The translations under genes were made by a program, and so were the position numbers. A stretch of DNA of 20,684 nt from Gemmatimonadales bacterium. Its GTDB lineage: Bacteria; Gemmatimonadota; Gemmatimonadetes; Gemmatimonadales; GWC2-71-9. Shown piece after piece: positions 13,512 to 20,684 of this stretch (position 1 is the first letter of the stretch; each line of letters starts with the position of its first letter). The notes under the pieces were generated by a model. The model was not told the DNA's origin and did no database searches. It worked only from the letters and a program-made list of their open reading frames with translations. The stretch is from positions 1 to 20,684 of the forward strand of contig SPDF01000004.1 of assembly GCA_004525055.1 (NCBI GenBank), read 5' to 3'.

Positions 13512-15467
13512 TTACCCCCCTGAGGTGGTGTCGGCCACTACCAGGATGCGCGTACCGATGACATCGCCGACCCCGTCTTCAATGCTGAACGTTGTCTCGG
13601 GAATAAGCCGCCGCTGGCCCCGTGCCGGGAGGACCCGGTCGGGCGTGTCGACACGCCGCCACCCAGGTACGGCGGCGGCCACGGCAAACGGGTCGTCACC
13701 ATGCGCGAGCACCAGCGCTCGAACGGTGGCGGGGTTGCCCAGGGCCGTGGCGAGCGCACGCATCATTTGCAAACCGAGCACGTGGGGATCGGCGGGGTTG
13801 CGGGACTCGAGCACGGCGAGCTTCTGCGCGTCGCCGACGCCGATGATCGGCGTACGCGCCAGCAGTGGCGCGAGCATCCGTCCCGTTTCCCATTCCGAAA
13901 GGCCTTCGGCGAGAAACAGATCCGAGGGAGTGTACCAGAGACCGGCCCCGTCGCTCTGGAACGACCCCCCGGTGGCAAGCGCGAGGCGATGTCGCTCCAT
14001 GAGCAGGTGCTGCCACTCATGCATCGCGGTCGCCACCGCAAAGAGTGGAGGTGCCCCGGGGTCCTCCACGATCGCATCGACGGACTCGAGGAACCCGGCT
14101 GGCGAGCCGGCGGCCTCCCGGGCCACGCTGGTCACGATCCACGGTCCGTCAGCCTCGAGCGTGGTGTTGATCCCGATCCCGAGTCGCAGCCGGCGAATCA
14201 CGTTCAGGACCGCGGCGGGGCCACGGTACTCGGCCCACTGCTCCGCCGCCCAATTTTCGGCGGCGACAATTCTGTCGACCACCTCGCCGGGGACGCCGAC
14301 AGTGGGCACGGCCTCGGGAATTCCAAAGTACCGGGGTTGAATCGCGGGGATCGGCAAGTCGGGGCGGCCGTGGGCCTCCCGCATCAATCCGGCGGGAGAG
14401 GTGGGGCCGCGGGGCCCCTGCACCCAGGTGGCGGACAGCAGGAAGGCCAGCGCCTGCGCCTGCCAATCCGCCCCGTCGCGGTAGCCATCGAGCAGCGCCT
14501 CGGCCCGCTGGGCCGATGCCGTGCCACCCAGCGACAGGCGTCCTCGCGCGGATTGAAAGGCAACGCTGTCCTGCTCGCGCAGCGTGGCAAGCCGGTAGAG
14601 CGCGGTCGGAATGACCGCGACACCGGGGGGGAGGTCGGTCGGCAGCAATCCGGCGGCCGCGAGCGCAGGCCCGGCGTCTTCCCATGAAAGTTGCCGAAAA
14701 CGCAGGCGCGCTCCGTCGAGGGCCGCAGCATGCAGGTCCACCAGCCACACGCGCCGGGGGCGGAAGAACGCGTCGAAGCGAGCCCGTTCCCCGGCCGGGA
14801 GCTCGGCACGAATCGCGATCAGCGCCTGGATCAGTGCCGGAACCAGCTGGTCCCGCCGAGCCAGCCCGAGCGCCGGGAGGAATCCATAGTCCCTGATGGA
14901 ATCTGCCGGAATGGGCGTCAGGCCGGCGGCAGTGGCGAGCGCTGCCGCGCGGTCGGCGGCCCCCGATTCGTTCCCTGCAGCCTCCACCCACGGCCCCGGC
15001 AGACGAAGCTCGCTCAGGTTTCGTCCGAGCGTCACCTGCACCATGCGGAATCGTGGCAACGCCGCATAGAACTCGGCCCCCTCGGGCAGCCGCTGCGCTG
15101 TCCAACCGACGGAGCGCCGGCGGTCGAGCCTCGCCTGACCCGCGAACTCCGATCCATCCCGCCGACCGGTGAAACGGATTGCCTCGGGGGCATCCACGGC
15201 AAACTCCACCGTCCCGTCGGGGTCGACCCGTCCGTCCTGAATGGCCACGGGCGGGCCGTCGCTCGACTCGAGTACCAGGCTCCCCGTGAGCGTGGCGCCG
15301 CGCTGGTCGAGGCGGAGATCTCCCCGGAGGGTCGTTCCGCCGGTGGACAGCCGCATGTGCCAGCGGCCGGTGACCGACCCCTGGGCGGACGCGATCCCGG
15401 CCGCGAAGCCGAGGAGGGCGGTGAGGGCTACGACCGTCCGGCAAGGGCGCAGTGGTGAGTGCCTCAG
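13512..15467 (-). CDS. Secreted HExxH metallopeptidase in efflux operon, probable CTG start
   Basis: A 651-residue predicted zinc peptidase. From CTG 15467, which overlaps the adaptor stop as CTGA and has GGAG 7 nt upstream, the protein starts with a full signal peptide (basic RHSPLRPCR, then VVALTALLGFAAG, cut after ASA). The first ATG (15356) would begin after that signal. Residues about 30-135 look like a beta-barrel or calycin-like domain (GRWHMRL and LDQRGATLTGSL). The active site is HEWQH at residues 483-487, with a likely third ligand Glu521 or Glu525 in LAEGLSEWE, the gluzincin arrangement. No exact family is recognised. Co-translation with RND, TolC and adaptor genes implies an envelope role, perhaps processing or detoxifying an exported peptide (inference). 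Confidence 0.8.
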   Translation of the reverse strand: MRHSPLRPCRTVVALTALLGFAAGIASAQGSVTGRWHMRLSTGGTTLRGDLRLDQRGATLTGSLVLESSDGPPVAIQDGRVDPDGTVEFAVDAPEAIRFTGRRDGSEFAGQARLDRRRSVGWTAQRLPEGAEFYAALPRFRMVQVTLGRNLSELRLPGPWVEAAGNESGAADRAAALATAAGLTPIPADSIRDYGFLPALGLARRDQLVPALIQALIAIRAELPAGERARFDAFFRPRRVWLVDLHAAALDGARLRFRQLSWEDAGPALAAAGLLPTDLPPGVAVIPTALYRLATLREQDSVAFQSARGRLSLGGTASAQRAEALLDGYRDGADWQAQALAFLLSATWVQGPRGPTSPAGLMREAHGRPDLPIPAIQPRYFGIPEAVPTVGVPGEVVDRIVAAENWAAEQWAEYRGPAAVLNVIRRLRLGIGINTTLEADGPWIVTSVAREAAGSPAGFLESVDAIVEDPGAPPLFAVATAMHEWQHLLMERHRLALATGGSFQSDGAGLWYTPSDLFLAEGLSEWETGRMLAPLLARTPIIGVGDAQKLAVLESRNPADPHVLGLQMMRALATALGNPATVRALVLAHGDDPFAVAAAVPGWRRVDTPDRVLPARGQRRLIPETTFSIEDGVGDVIGTRILVVADTTSGG

Positions 15468-16543
15468 GCGCCTTCTCCGGGAGCCGGGAGGGTCACCTCT
15501 GGCAGTGGCTTGATCATGACCGGCATCCCGTCCTGCAGCCGCTCCTGGCCGCCGACGACCACGGTGTCACCTGCATCGACGCCACTGCGCACCTCGGCAA
15601 TCCCCGGCGCCCGGATCCCGAGGCCGACCTGGCGCCGCGATGCCTTTCCGTCCCGCACAACGTAGACGAAATTGGCGCCCTGCAACGGGATGATCGACTC
15701 CTCCGGCACCACGACGGCGTTGGGGCGCACCTCGGCGGCGAGCCGCAGATCGACGTACATCCCAGCCTGCAAGGATCGCTTCGGGTTGGGCACGAGCGCC
15801 TTGACGGTGATGGTCCGGCCCGGCAGCCGCACCACCGGATCCACGAAGTCCACGATGCCGACGAACTCCTGGCCAGGCAACGCGGCAACGTTGAAGGTGA
15901 CTTCCTGCCCGCGACGAAGGCGCTCCGCATACCGCTCAGGCACTTGGAACGCCGCGCGCTCGGGATTGACGGTCTGGAGTGAGACCAGCTGTGTCGAGGA
16001 GGTGACGTAGTCGCCGAGGCTCACCATCCGCTCCCCGGTGGCACCCCCGAAGGGCGCCCGGACGGTGGTGCGATCCAGGCGGAGTTGCAGCAGGTCCAGC
16101 GCCGCCTGGGTGCTGCGGGCGGTCGCTTCCGCGCGCTCGAGGTCGGCCTGCGAAGACGCCTTCTCCGACATGAGCTGGCGGGTGCGGGCGAGCGCCTGCG
16201 CGGCGAGATCCCGGTCGGCCTCGGCCCGGGCCACCTGCGCCTTCAGTTCGGCGTCGTCCACCTTGAAGAGGGGGGTGCCTGCGGATACCTCGCTGCCCTC
16301 GCGGAACAGGATGCCCACGATGCGGCCGTCCACTTCCGGGCGGAGGTTGATCGACTGGATCGCCTCGATTTCGCCGGTGGCCGCGATCGCGTCCACGACG
16401 GTATCGGTGTAGGCGACCGCGACCTCCACCAGTGCGGAAGGCGGCCCGCCGGCCTGCCCGCCGGGGCCACCAGCTTTGGGGTCGCCCTTGGAACAGGCCG
16501 CCGCGAGGAGGGCGAGAAGCAGGAGGGTGGGTGTACGGGTCAC
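15464..16543 (-). CDS. RND efflux periplasmic adaptor (membrane fusion) lipoprotein
   Basis: The adaptor links the RND pump to the outer-membrane channel. It has 359 residues with lipobox LAAAC and Cys17. The first lipoyl half is at about residues 65-97 (RPEVDGRIVGILFREG), an alpha-hairpin coiled coil at about 98-158, the second lipoyl half at about 159-190 (TTVRAPFGG and SLGDYV), then beta-barrel and membrane-proximal domains (GRTITVKALVPNP, VPEESI). This is the AcrA/MexA type. The start is GTG 16543, overlapping the TolC-like stop as GTGA. Its own stop overlaps the CTG of the metallopeptidase gene. Substrate cannot be deduced. Confidence 0.93.
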   Translation of the reverse strand: MTRTPTLLLLALLAAACSKGDPKAGGPGGQAGGPPSALVEVAVAYTDTVVDAIAATGEIEAIQSINLRPEVDGRIVGILFREGSEVSAGTPLFKVDDAELKAQVARAEADRDLAAQALARTRQLMSEKASSQADLERAEATARSTQAALDLLQLRLDRTTVRAPFGGATGERMVSLGDYVTSSTQLVSLQTVNPERAAFQVPERYAERLRRGQEVTFNVAALPGQEFVGIVDFVDPVVRLPGRTITVKALVPNPKRSLQAGMYVDLRLAAEVRPNAVVVPEESIIPLQGANFVYVVRDGKASRRQVGLGIRAPGIAEVRSGVDAGDTVVVGGQERLQDGMPVMIKPLPEVTLPAPGEGA

Positions 16544-17850
16544 GGGGCGCTCTCACTGGGAAAGAGGCGGCGGCCGAGAATCACTTCGAGTCCGGCCAAC
16601 GCGAGCTTGGTGGCGTAGCGGGCCTGCACCAGCCCTGCTTCGGCGTCGGCCAGATCCACTTGGCCGTTCAGGAATTGGATGATGTCCACGGCGCCGGAGC
16701 GATAGCGGGTATCCTGCACCCGATAATTCTCCTGGGCCACGATGACGGCTTCGGCGGCCAGCTCAGCGGCGGCGGCGGCCGTCTCGTACGCACGGTAGCT
16801 CCGGGTGACATCGGCGAGGGCTCCGCGCTGGAGGTCGTCGCGGACCGCGATGGCCACGTTGTTGGCGGACTTGGCCTGCGCCAACGCGATTTCACGGATG
16901 CCGTTGTTCCAGATGGGGAGGCTGATCGTGATCGAGCCCGAGGAGCGGTTGGCCGTGGTCGGCCAGAACTTATCGTCGTACGCGGCGGCGCTCCCCGAGA
17001 GGGTCACCCAGGGGAGGTAGAATGCCTTCCGGGCACGCACCGTGGCGGCCGTGGCGCGGGCCCGCGCTTCCGCCACCCGAATCTGCGGACCTTGGCCGAG
17101 CGCGACCTGCACCGCCTCGGCGAGCGAGATGGGGAGTGGCGGCGCCGGCATCGTATCGGCGCCGGCTGCATCGACCGACACTGACCGGCCGACCCGGCGA
17201 CCGAGTTCGGCACGCGCGACATCGAGACCCGCATCCTCGCGCAGGAGGTCAACGCGCGCGCGGGTAAACTCGAGCAGCACCTGCAGCGAGTCGGTCTGGA
17301 CGGCGGCACCGGAGAGGACACGGGCCCGGGAGATATCGAGCTGGGACTGCGCGCGCTCCACCCGCCGTTGCGCCACGGCCAGCAACCCTTTCCTCGCCTG
17401 GACGTCGTAGAAGGTCGCCTCGGTCTCTGCGGCGGCGAGGAAGCCGGCGCCTGCTTCGTTGGCGACCGCCCCCTGCAGGTCTGCGGTGGCGCGCTGGTAG
17501 TCGGCAATCTTCCGGCCACCGGTGAAGAGTTCGTAGCGCGCGTCGACCCGCGCCGACACGATGGTCTTCGAGAGGCTGTTGGTGCCGAAGTTGAACGACG
17601 GCGTGGTGGATCCGGTGAAATCGGCGGATGCCGTGATGGACGGCAACACGAAGACGAGCATCGCCGCGCGCCGCACCCACGTGGCTTCCGCCACGAAGCC
17701 GGCGGCCTGCACGTAGTTCGGGTCGTACCGGGTGGCTTCGTTCAGCGCCTCGGCGAGGGTGACCTGCGGCAGCGTGTCCAGTGTCGCCACCTGCGGCACC
17801 AGGGTCGCGGTCGGCATCTGGAGCATCGCGAGCAGCGGGAGGATCATCAT
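16540..17850 (-). CDS. TolC-family outer-membrane efflux protein
   Basis: A 436-residue outer-membrane factor. A short signal peptide is followed by two OEP repeats with long alpha-helical heptad stretches. Typical elements are LAEALNEATRYDPN near the start, the second repeat opening with PISLAEAVQVALGQGPQI, and the ending YRSGAVDIIQFLNGQVDLADAEAGLVQARY. The trimer forms the channel across the periplasm and outer membrane. ATG 17850 overlaps the RND stop as ATGA (a second ATG follows at once). Gene order here is pump, channel, adaptor, whereas the common order is adaptor, pump, channel. Ends near the usual family length; no defects seen. Confidence 0.93.
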   Translation of the reverse strand: MMILPLLAMLQMPTATLVPQVATLDTLPQVTLAEALNEATRYDPNYVQAAGFVAEATWVRRAAMLVFVLPSITASADFTGSTTPSFNFGTNSLSKTIVSARVDARYELFTGGRKIADYQRATADLQGAVANEAGAGFLAAAETEATFYDVQARKGLLAVAQRRVERAQSQLDISRARVLSGAAVQTDSLQVLLEFTRARVDLLREDAGLDVARAELGRRVGRSVSVDAAGADTMPAPPLPISLAEAVQVALGQGPQIRVAEARARATAATVRARKAFYLPWVTLSGSAAAYDDKFWPTTANRSSGSITISLPIWNNGIREIALAQAKSANNVAIAVRDDLQRGALADVTRSYRAYETAAAAAELAAEAVIVAQENYRVQDTRYRSGAVDIIQFLNGQVDLADAEAGLVQARYATKLALAGLEVILGRRLFPSESAP

Positions 17851-20684
17851 GCGATCCCCGCGGACGATTCGGCCACGGTGTGGCGGCGCGTACCCATCCG
17901 CTCACGGACCGTTTCGAGGAGCACGTACACCACCGGTACGAGGTACAGGGTCAGGAAGGTGGCGACGAACATGCCACCGACAATTACGTAGCCGAGCGGC
18001 TGGCGGCTCTCTGACCCGGCCGAGAGACCGAGCGCGATCGGCAGTGCGCCGAAGATCGTGGCGAAGGCGGTCATCAGGATCGGCCGGAGCCGGACCCGGC
18101 CGGCTTCGAGCGTCGCCTCGAGCAGTCCCTTGCCCTGCTCGCGGAGCTGGTTGGCGTATTCGACGAGCAGGATCGAGTTCTTCGAGGCCAGGCCGATGAG
18201 CAGGATCATGCCGATCTGGCTGTAGAGATTGAGGGTGGCCCCGGTGAAGAAGAGCGTCACCAGCGCGCCGGTGACCGCCAGCGGCACCGCCATCAGCACG
18301 GTGAAGGGGTGGACCAGTGATTCGAACTGCGCCGCCAGCACCATGTAGACCACGAGGAGCGCCAGGAGGAAGGCGAAGTAGAGGGCGGTGCCGCTCTCCG
18401 CAAATTCGCGCAGCTCGCCGCTCAGCGCGGTCGAGCCGCCGCGGGGGAGGAGCTCCGCGGCCACGGCGTTCAGGCTGTCCAGTGCCTCGCCCAGCGTGAA
18501 CCCCGGGAGCGGGTTGGCGCTGATGGTAAACGAGGGGACCCGGTTGTAGTGGAAGAGCCGCTGCGGACCGACCCCCTCGATCACCGTGGTAACGGCGGCG
18601 AGGTTCACCAACTGACCATCCCGACCCCGCACGTAGAGCGACGTCATGTCCGAGGGAGTGGCGCGGTCCTCGGGGCTCAGCTGGACCATCACGTCGTAGA
18701 GCTTGTTGTCCCGCGTGAAGGTACTGACCCGGCGCCCACCCAACATCGTCTCGAGGGTCGAGCCGACGTCCGAGACTGAGACACCAAGATCTTCCGCGCG
18801 GTCGCGGTCGTAGCGCACGGTCAGCTCCGGCTTGTTGACCTTGAGACTCGACTGCACGTTGACCAGGCCGTTGATCTGGCTGACGCGGGCCAGGAAGGTC
18901 GGCATAACGGCCGTGAGCGAATCGAAGTCGGGATGCTGGACCACGAACTGTACCGGGCTGCCGAACCCGCCGATGGGCGACGGCGCAAAGGCGTACGCCT
19001 GCACGCCGGGAATACCGAAGAGCTGCGGCATGATCCCCCCGAGGACCTGCTGCGTGCTCCGCGCACGGTCCCGCCAGTCCTTCATGTTCACGAACAGGAA
19101 GCCGCCGCTCACGTCGCCACCGAAACCGATGACGCTGAAGTAGGAGTTGATCTCGGGCACGCCCGCCATGACGGCCTCGACCTGCTTTTGGTATCCGTCG
19201 GTGTACTGGACGGTCGAGCCCTGCGGGGCGGTGGTGGAGGCCATGAAGAAGCCGCGGTCCTCGGCCGGAATGAATTCGCGCTTGAGCACGTTGAACGTCA
19301 CGTAGGCCACGATGAGCGACACACCCGCACCGCTGATGACCACCGCGCGGTGACGGATGGCCCAGGCCAGGGTTGCCCCATAGGTCACCGCCAGCCAGTT
19401 GAGCGCCCGCTCCAGGCTTTGGTAGACGGCCCCGTGGCTCTTGGGTACCCGGAGGATCTTGGCGCAGAGCATCGGCGTCAGGGTCAGTGCCACGAACCCG
19501 GAAATGACCACCGAGCCGGCCAGCGCCACGCCGAACTCATTGAAGAGCCGGCCCGTGGTCCCCTGCAGGAAGGCGAGCGGCGCGAAGACGGCCACCAGCG
19601 AGACGGTCGTGGCAATCACCGCGAACCCGATTTCACTGGTGCCGCGCATGGCCGCATTCTCGGGCGTCTCGCCGAGTTCCTCCTGGTGTCGGTAGGCGTT
19701 CTCCAGCACGATGATGGCGTCGTCCACCACGAGGCCGATAGCGAGGATGAGGGCCAGCAGGGTGAAGGTGTTGATCGAGAACCCGAGGAAATACATCACC
19801 CCAAAGGCGCCGATGATGGACACCGGGATGGCCAGGCCGGGGATGATGGTGGCCCGGAGGTTCCGGAGGAACAGGAAGATGATGATGACCACCAGCCCGA
19901 ACGCCAGGAAGAGGGTGTCGATCGTCTCGCTGATGGAGCGCTTAACGTAGATCGACTGGTCGAAGGCGGTGCGGAGCTGGACGCCGGCCGGCAGCGCCTG
20001 CTCGATGAGGGGCAGCGCGGCGCGAATCGAGTCCGCCACGTCCACCATGTTGGCCTTGGATTGCCGCACGATGCCGACGGCCACCGCCGAGGTCCCGTTG
20101 AACCGCAGCATGCTGCGTTCGTCGCGAGGGCCGAGCTCCACCAGCGCGAGGTCGCTGAGCCGGACGAGCTGGCCATCCTGGTTGGCGACGACGAGGTCGG
20201 CAAACTCCTGGGGTGTCTTGAGCTCACCCAGCGAACGAACTGTGAATTCGCGGTTGTCCGATTCGATCCGCCCGGCGGGGATCTCGACATTTCGGCTGCG
20301 GATGGCCGCTTCGACGTTTTGGACGGTCAGGCCGCGGGCGGCAAGTTCCTTGGCCGAGATCCAGACCCGCATCGAGATGCGGCGCTCGCCGGCAATGAAC
20401 GAATTGCCGACGCCGGGGATGGTCTGGAGCCGCTGCTTGACGATCCGGTCGCCGATGTCGGACAGATCGAGCAGGGTGTAATTGGCGCCCGAAAGGGCCA
20501 GCCAGTAGAAGGGCTGGGCGTCGGCGTCCTGCTTGGCGATGACCGGCTCGAGGACTTCGCGCGGGAGACGGCCCCGGACCCGGCTCACCTTGTCGCGGAC
20601 ATCCTGCGCCGCGCTCTCGACGCTGCGGCCGAGGTTGAACTCCAGCGTGATATTGCTGGACTGCTCCCCGCTGGTGCTGGTCAG
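17847..20684 (-). CDS. RND multidrug efflux pump, HAE1 family (5' end cut off)
   Basis: The proton-driven inner-membrane pump of the tripartite exporter; 945 residues are visible and the frame is open to the right edge, so about 90 N-terminal residues including TM1 are missing. An internal GTG at 20588 is not the start. Visible are the porter domains (SNITLEFNLGRS, GVGNSF), the TM2-TM6 block, the TM4 proton-relay pair in GLVVDDAIIVLEN (Asp codons at 19719-19724), and the TM10 region GLASKNSILLVEYANQLR. The paired acidic residues and the hydrophobic context match drug/organic-compound pumps (HAE1), not metal pumps. The stop overlaps the TolC-like start. It is the first visible gene of the operon; a regulator, if any, lies outside. 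Confidence 0.96.
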   Translation of the reverse strand: MTSTSGEQSSNITLEFNLGRSVESAAQDVRDKVSRVRGRLPREVLEPVIAKQDADAQPFYWLALSGANYTLLDLSDIGDRIVKQRLQTIPGVGNSFIAGERRISMRVWISAKELAARGLTVQNVEAAIRSRNVEIPAGRIESDNREFTVRSLGELKTPQEFADLVVANQDGQLVRLSDLALVELGPRDERSMLRFNGTSAVAVGIVRQSKANMVDVADSIRAALPLIEQALPAGVQLRTAFDQSIYVKRSISETIDTLFLAFGLVVIIIFLFLRNLRATIIPGLAIPVSIIGAFGVMYFLGFSINTFTLLALILAIGLVVDDAIIVLENAYRHQEELGETPENAAMRGTSEIGFAVIATTVSLVAVFAPLAFLQGTTGRLFNEFGVALAGSVVISGFVALTLTPMLCAKILRVPKSHGAVYQSLERALNWLAVTYGATLAWAIRHRAVVISGAGVSLIVAYVTFNVLKREFIPAEDRGFFMASTTAPQGSTVQYTDGYQKQVEAVMAGVPEINSYFSVIGFGGDVSGGFLFVNMKDWRDRARSTQQVLGGIMPQLFGIPGVQAYAFAPSPIGGFGSPVQFVVQHPDFDSLTAVMPTFLARVSQINGLVNVQSSLKVNKPELTVRYDRDRAEDLGVSVSDVGSTLETMLGGRRVSTFTRDNKLYDVMVQLSPEDRATPSDMTSLYVRGRDGQLVNLAAVTTVIEGVGPQRLFHYNRVPSFTISANPLPGFTLGEALDSLNAVAAELLPRGGSTALSGELREFAESGTALYFAFLLALLVVYMVLAAQFESLVHPFTVLMAVPLAVTGALVTLFFTGATLNLYSQIGMILLIGLASKNSILLVEYANQLREQGKGLLEATLEAGRVRLRPILMTAFATIFGALPIALGLSAGSESRQPLGYVIVGGMFVATFLTLYLVPVVYVLLETVRERMGTRRHTVAESSAGIA

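Noticed and set aside
13009..14340. A 443-codon open frame on the plus strand
   Set aside because: Antisense to bcp and the metallopeptidase, both of which have clear motifs; no recognisable protein features.
20588..20588. GTG at 20588 as the start of the RND pump
   Set aside because: The frame continues upstream to the window edge with typical RND porter-domain sequence, so this codon is internal.

Overview
The window is GC-rich, gene-dense bacterial chromosome with no mobile element, tRNA, rRNA or CRISPR array that I can see. It carries a diderm-type envelope toolkit: lipoproteins, an RND/adaptor/TolC exporter, LVIVD and PD40 propeller proteins, and a YhaM-like nuclease. Together with weak Shine-Dalgarno usage and many 4-nt stop/start overlaps, this suggests an environmental Gemmatimonadota-like bacterium. 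That phylum call is an inference from content and style, not from a marker gene.

Left part (1-5258). A small Fis-type regulator with a shortened receiver runs off the left edge. It is divergent from a YhaM-like OB-fold/HD exoribonuclease that ends at a strong hairpin terminator. A 563-bp convergent intergenic region follows, with a dense cluster of TCCACA/TGTGGA elements that resemble DnaA boxes. On the minus strand come a coupled pair of unknown genes (a cytosolic protein with an internal repeat, then a secreted protein) and a large secreted Ig-like plus LVIVD propeller protein.

Middle part (5259-10989). On the plus strand are a DNA-alkyl methyltransferase (ogt), a cold-shock protein whose leader holds a terminator-like hairpin, and a secreted unknown protein that seems to start at a CTG overlapping the csp stop. 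Next is a two-gene sensory unit: a LivJ-type binding lipoprotein overlapping a transmembrane chemoreceptor by 4 nt. It ends at a hairpin shared with a convergent gene for a histone-H1-like, KKAPV-repeat protein. A divergent promoter region separates that gene from a zinc-ribbon protein, whose TAG stop shares a CTAG palindrome with the stop of a small membrane protein lying behind signal peptidase I.

Right part (10959-20684, all minus strand). In transcription order this is an RND pump (its start lies beyond the right edge), TolC-like outer-membrane factor, lipoprotein adaptor, secreted HExxH metallopeptidase, thiol peroxidase Bcp, a PD40 propeller lipoprotein, lepB and the small membrane protein. 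The first four are joined by ATGA, GTGA and CTGA overlaps, and bcp by a possible TAATG, so the metallopeptidase is almost certainly translated with the efflux system.

The observations most worth checking are the two CTGA overlaps implying CTG starts for secreted proteins, the metallopeptidase built into an RND operon, the binding-lipoprotein/chemoreceptor pair without a transporter, the TCCACA cluster, and the leader hairpin before csp. I found no clear multi-gene novel defence or biosynthetic system.
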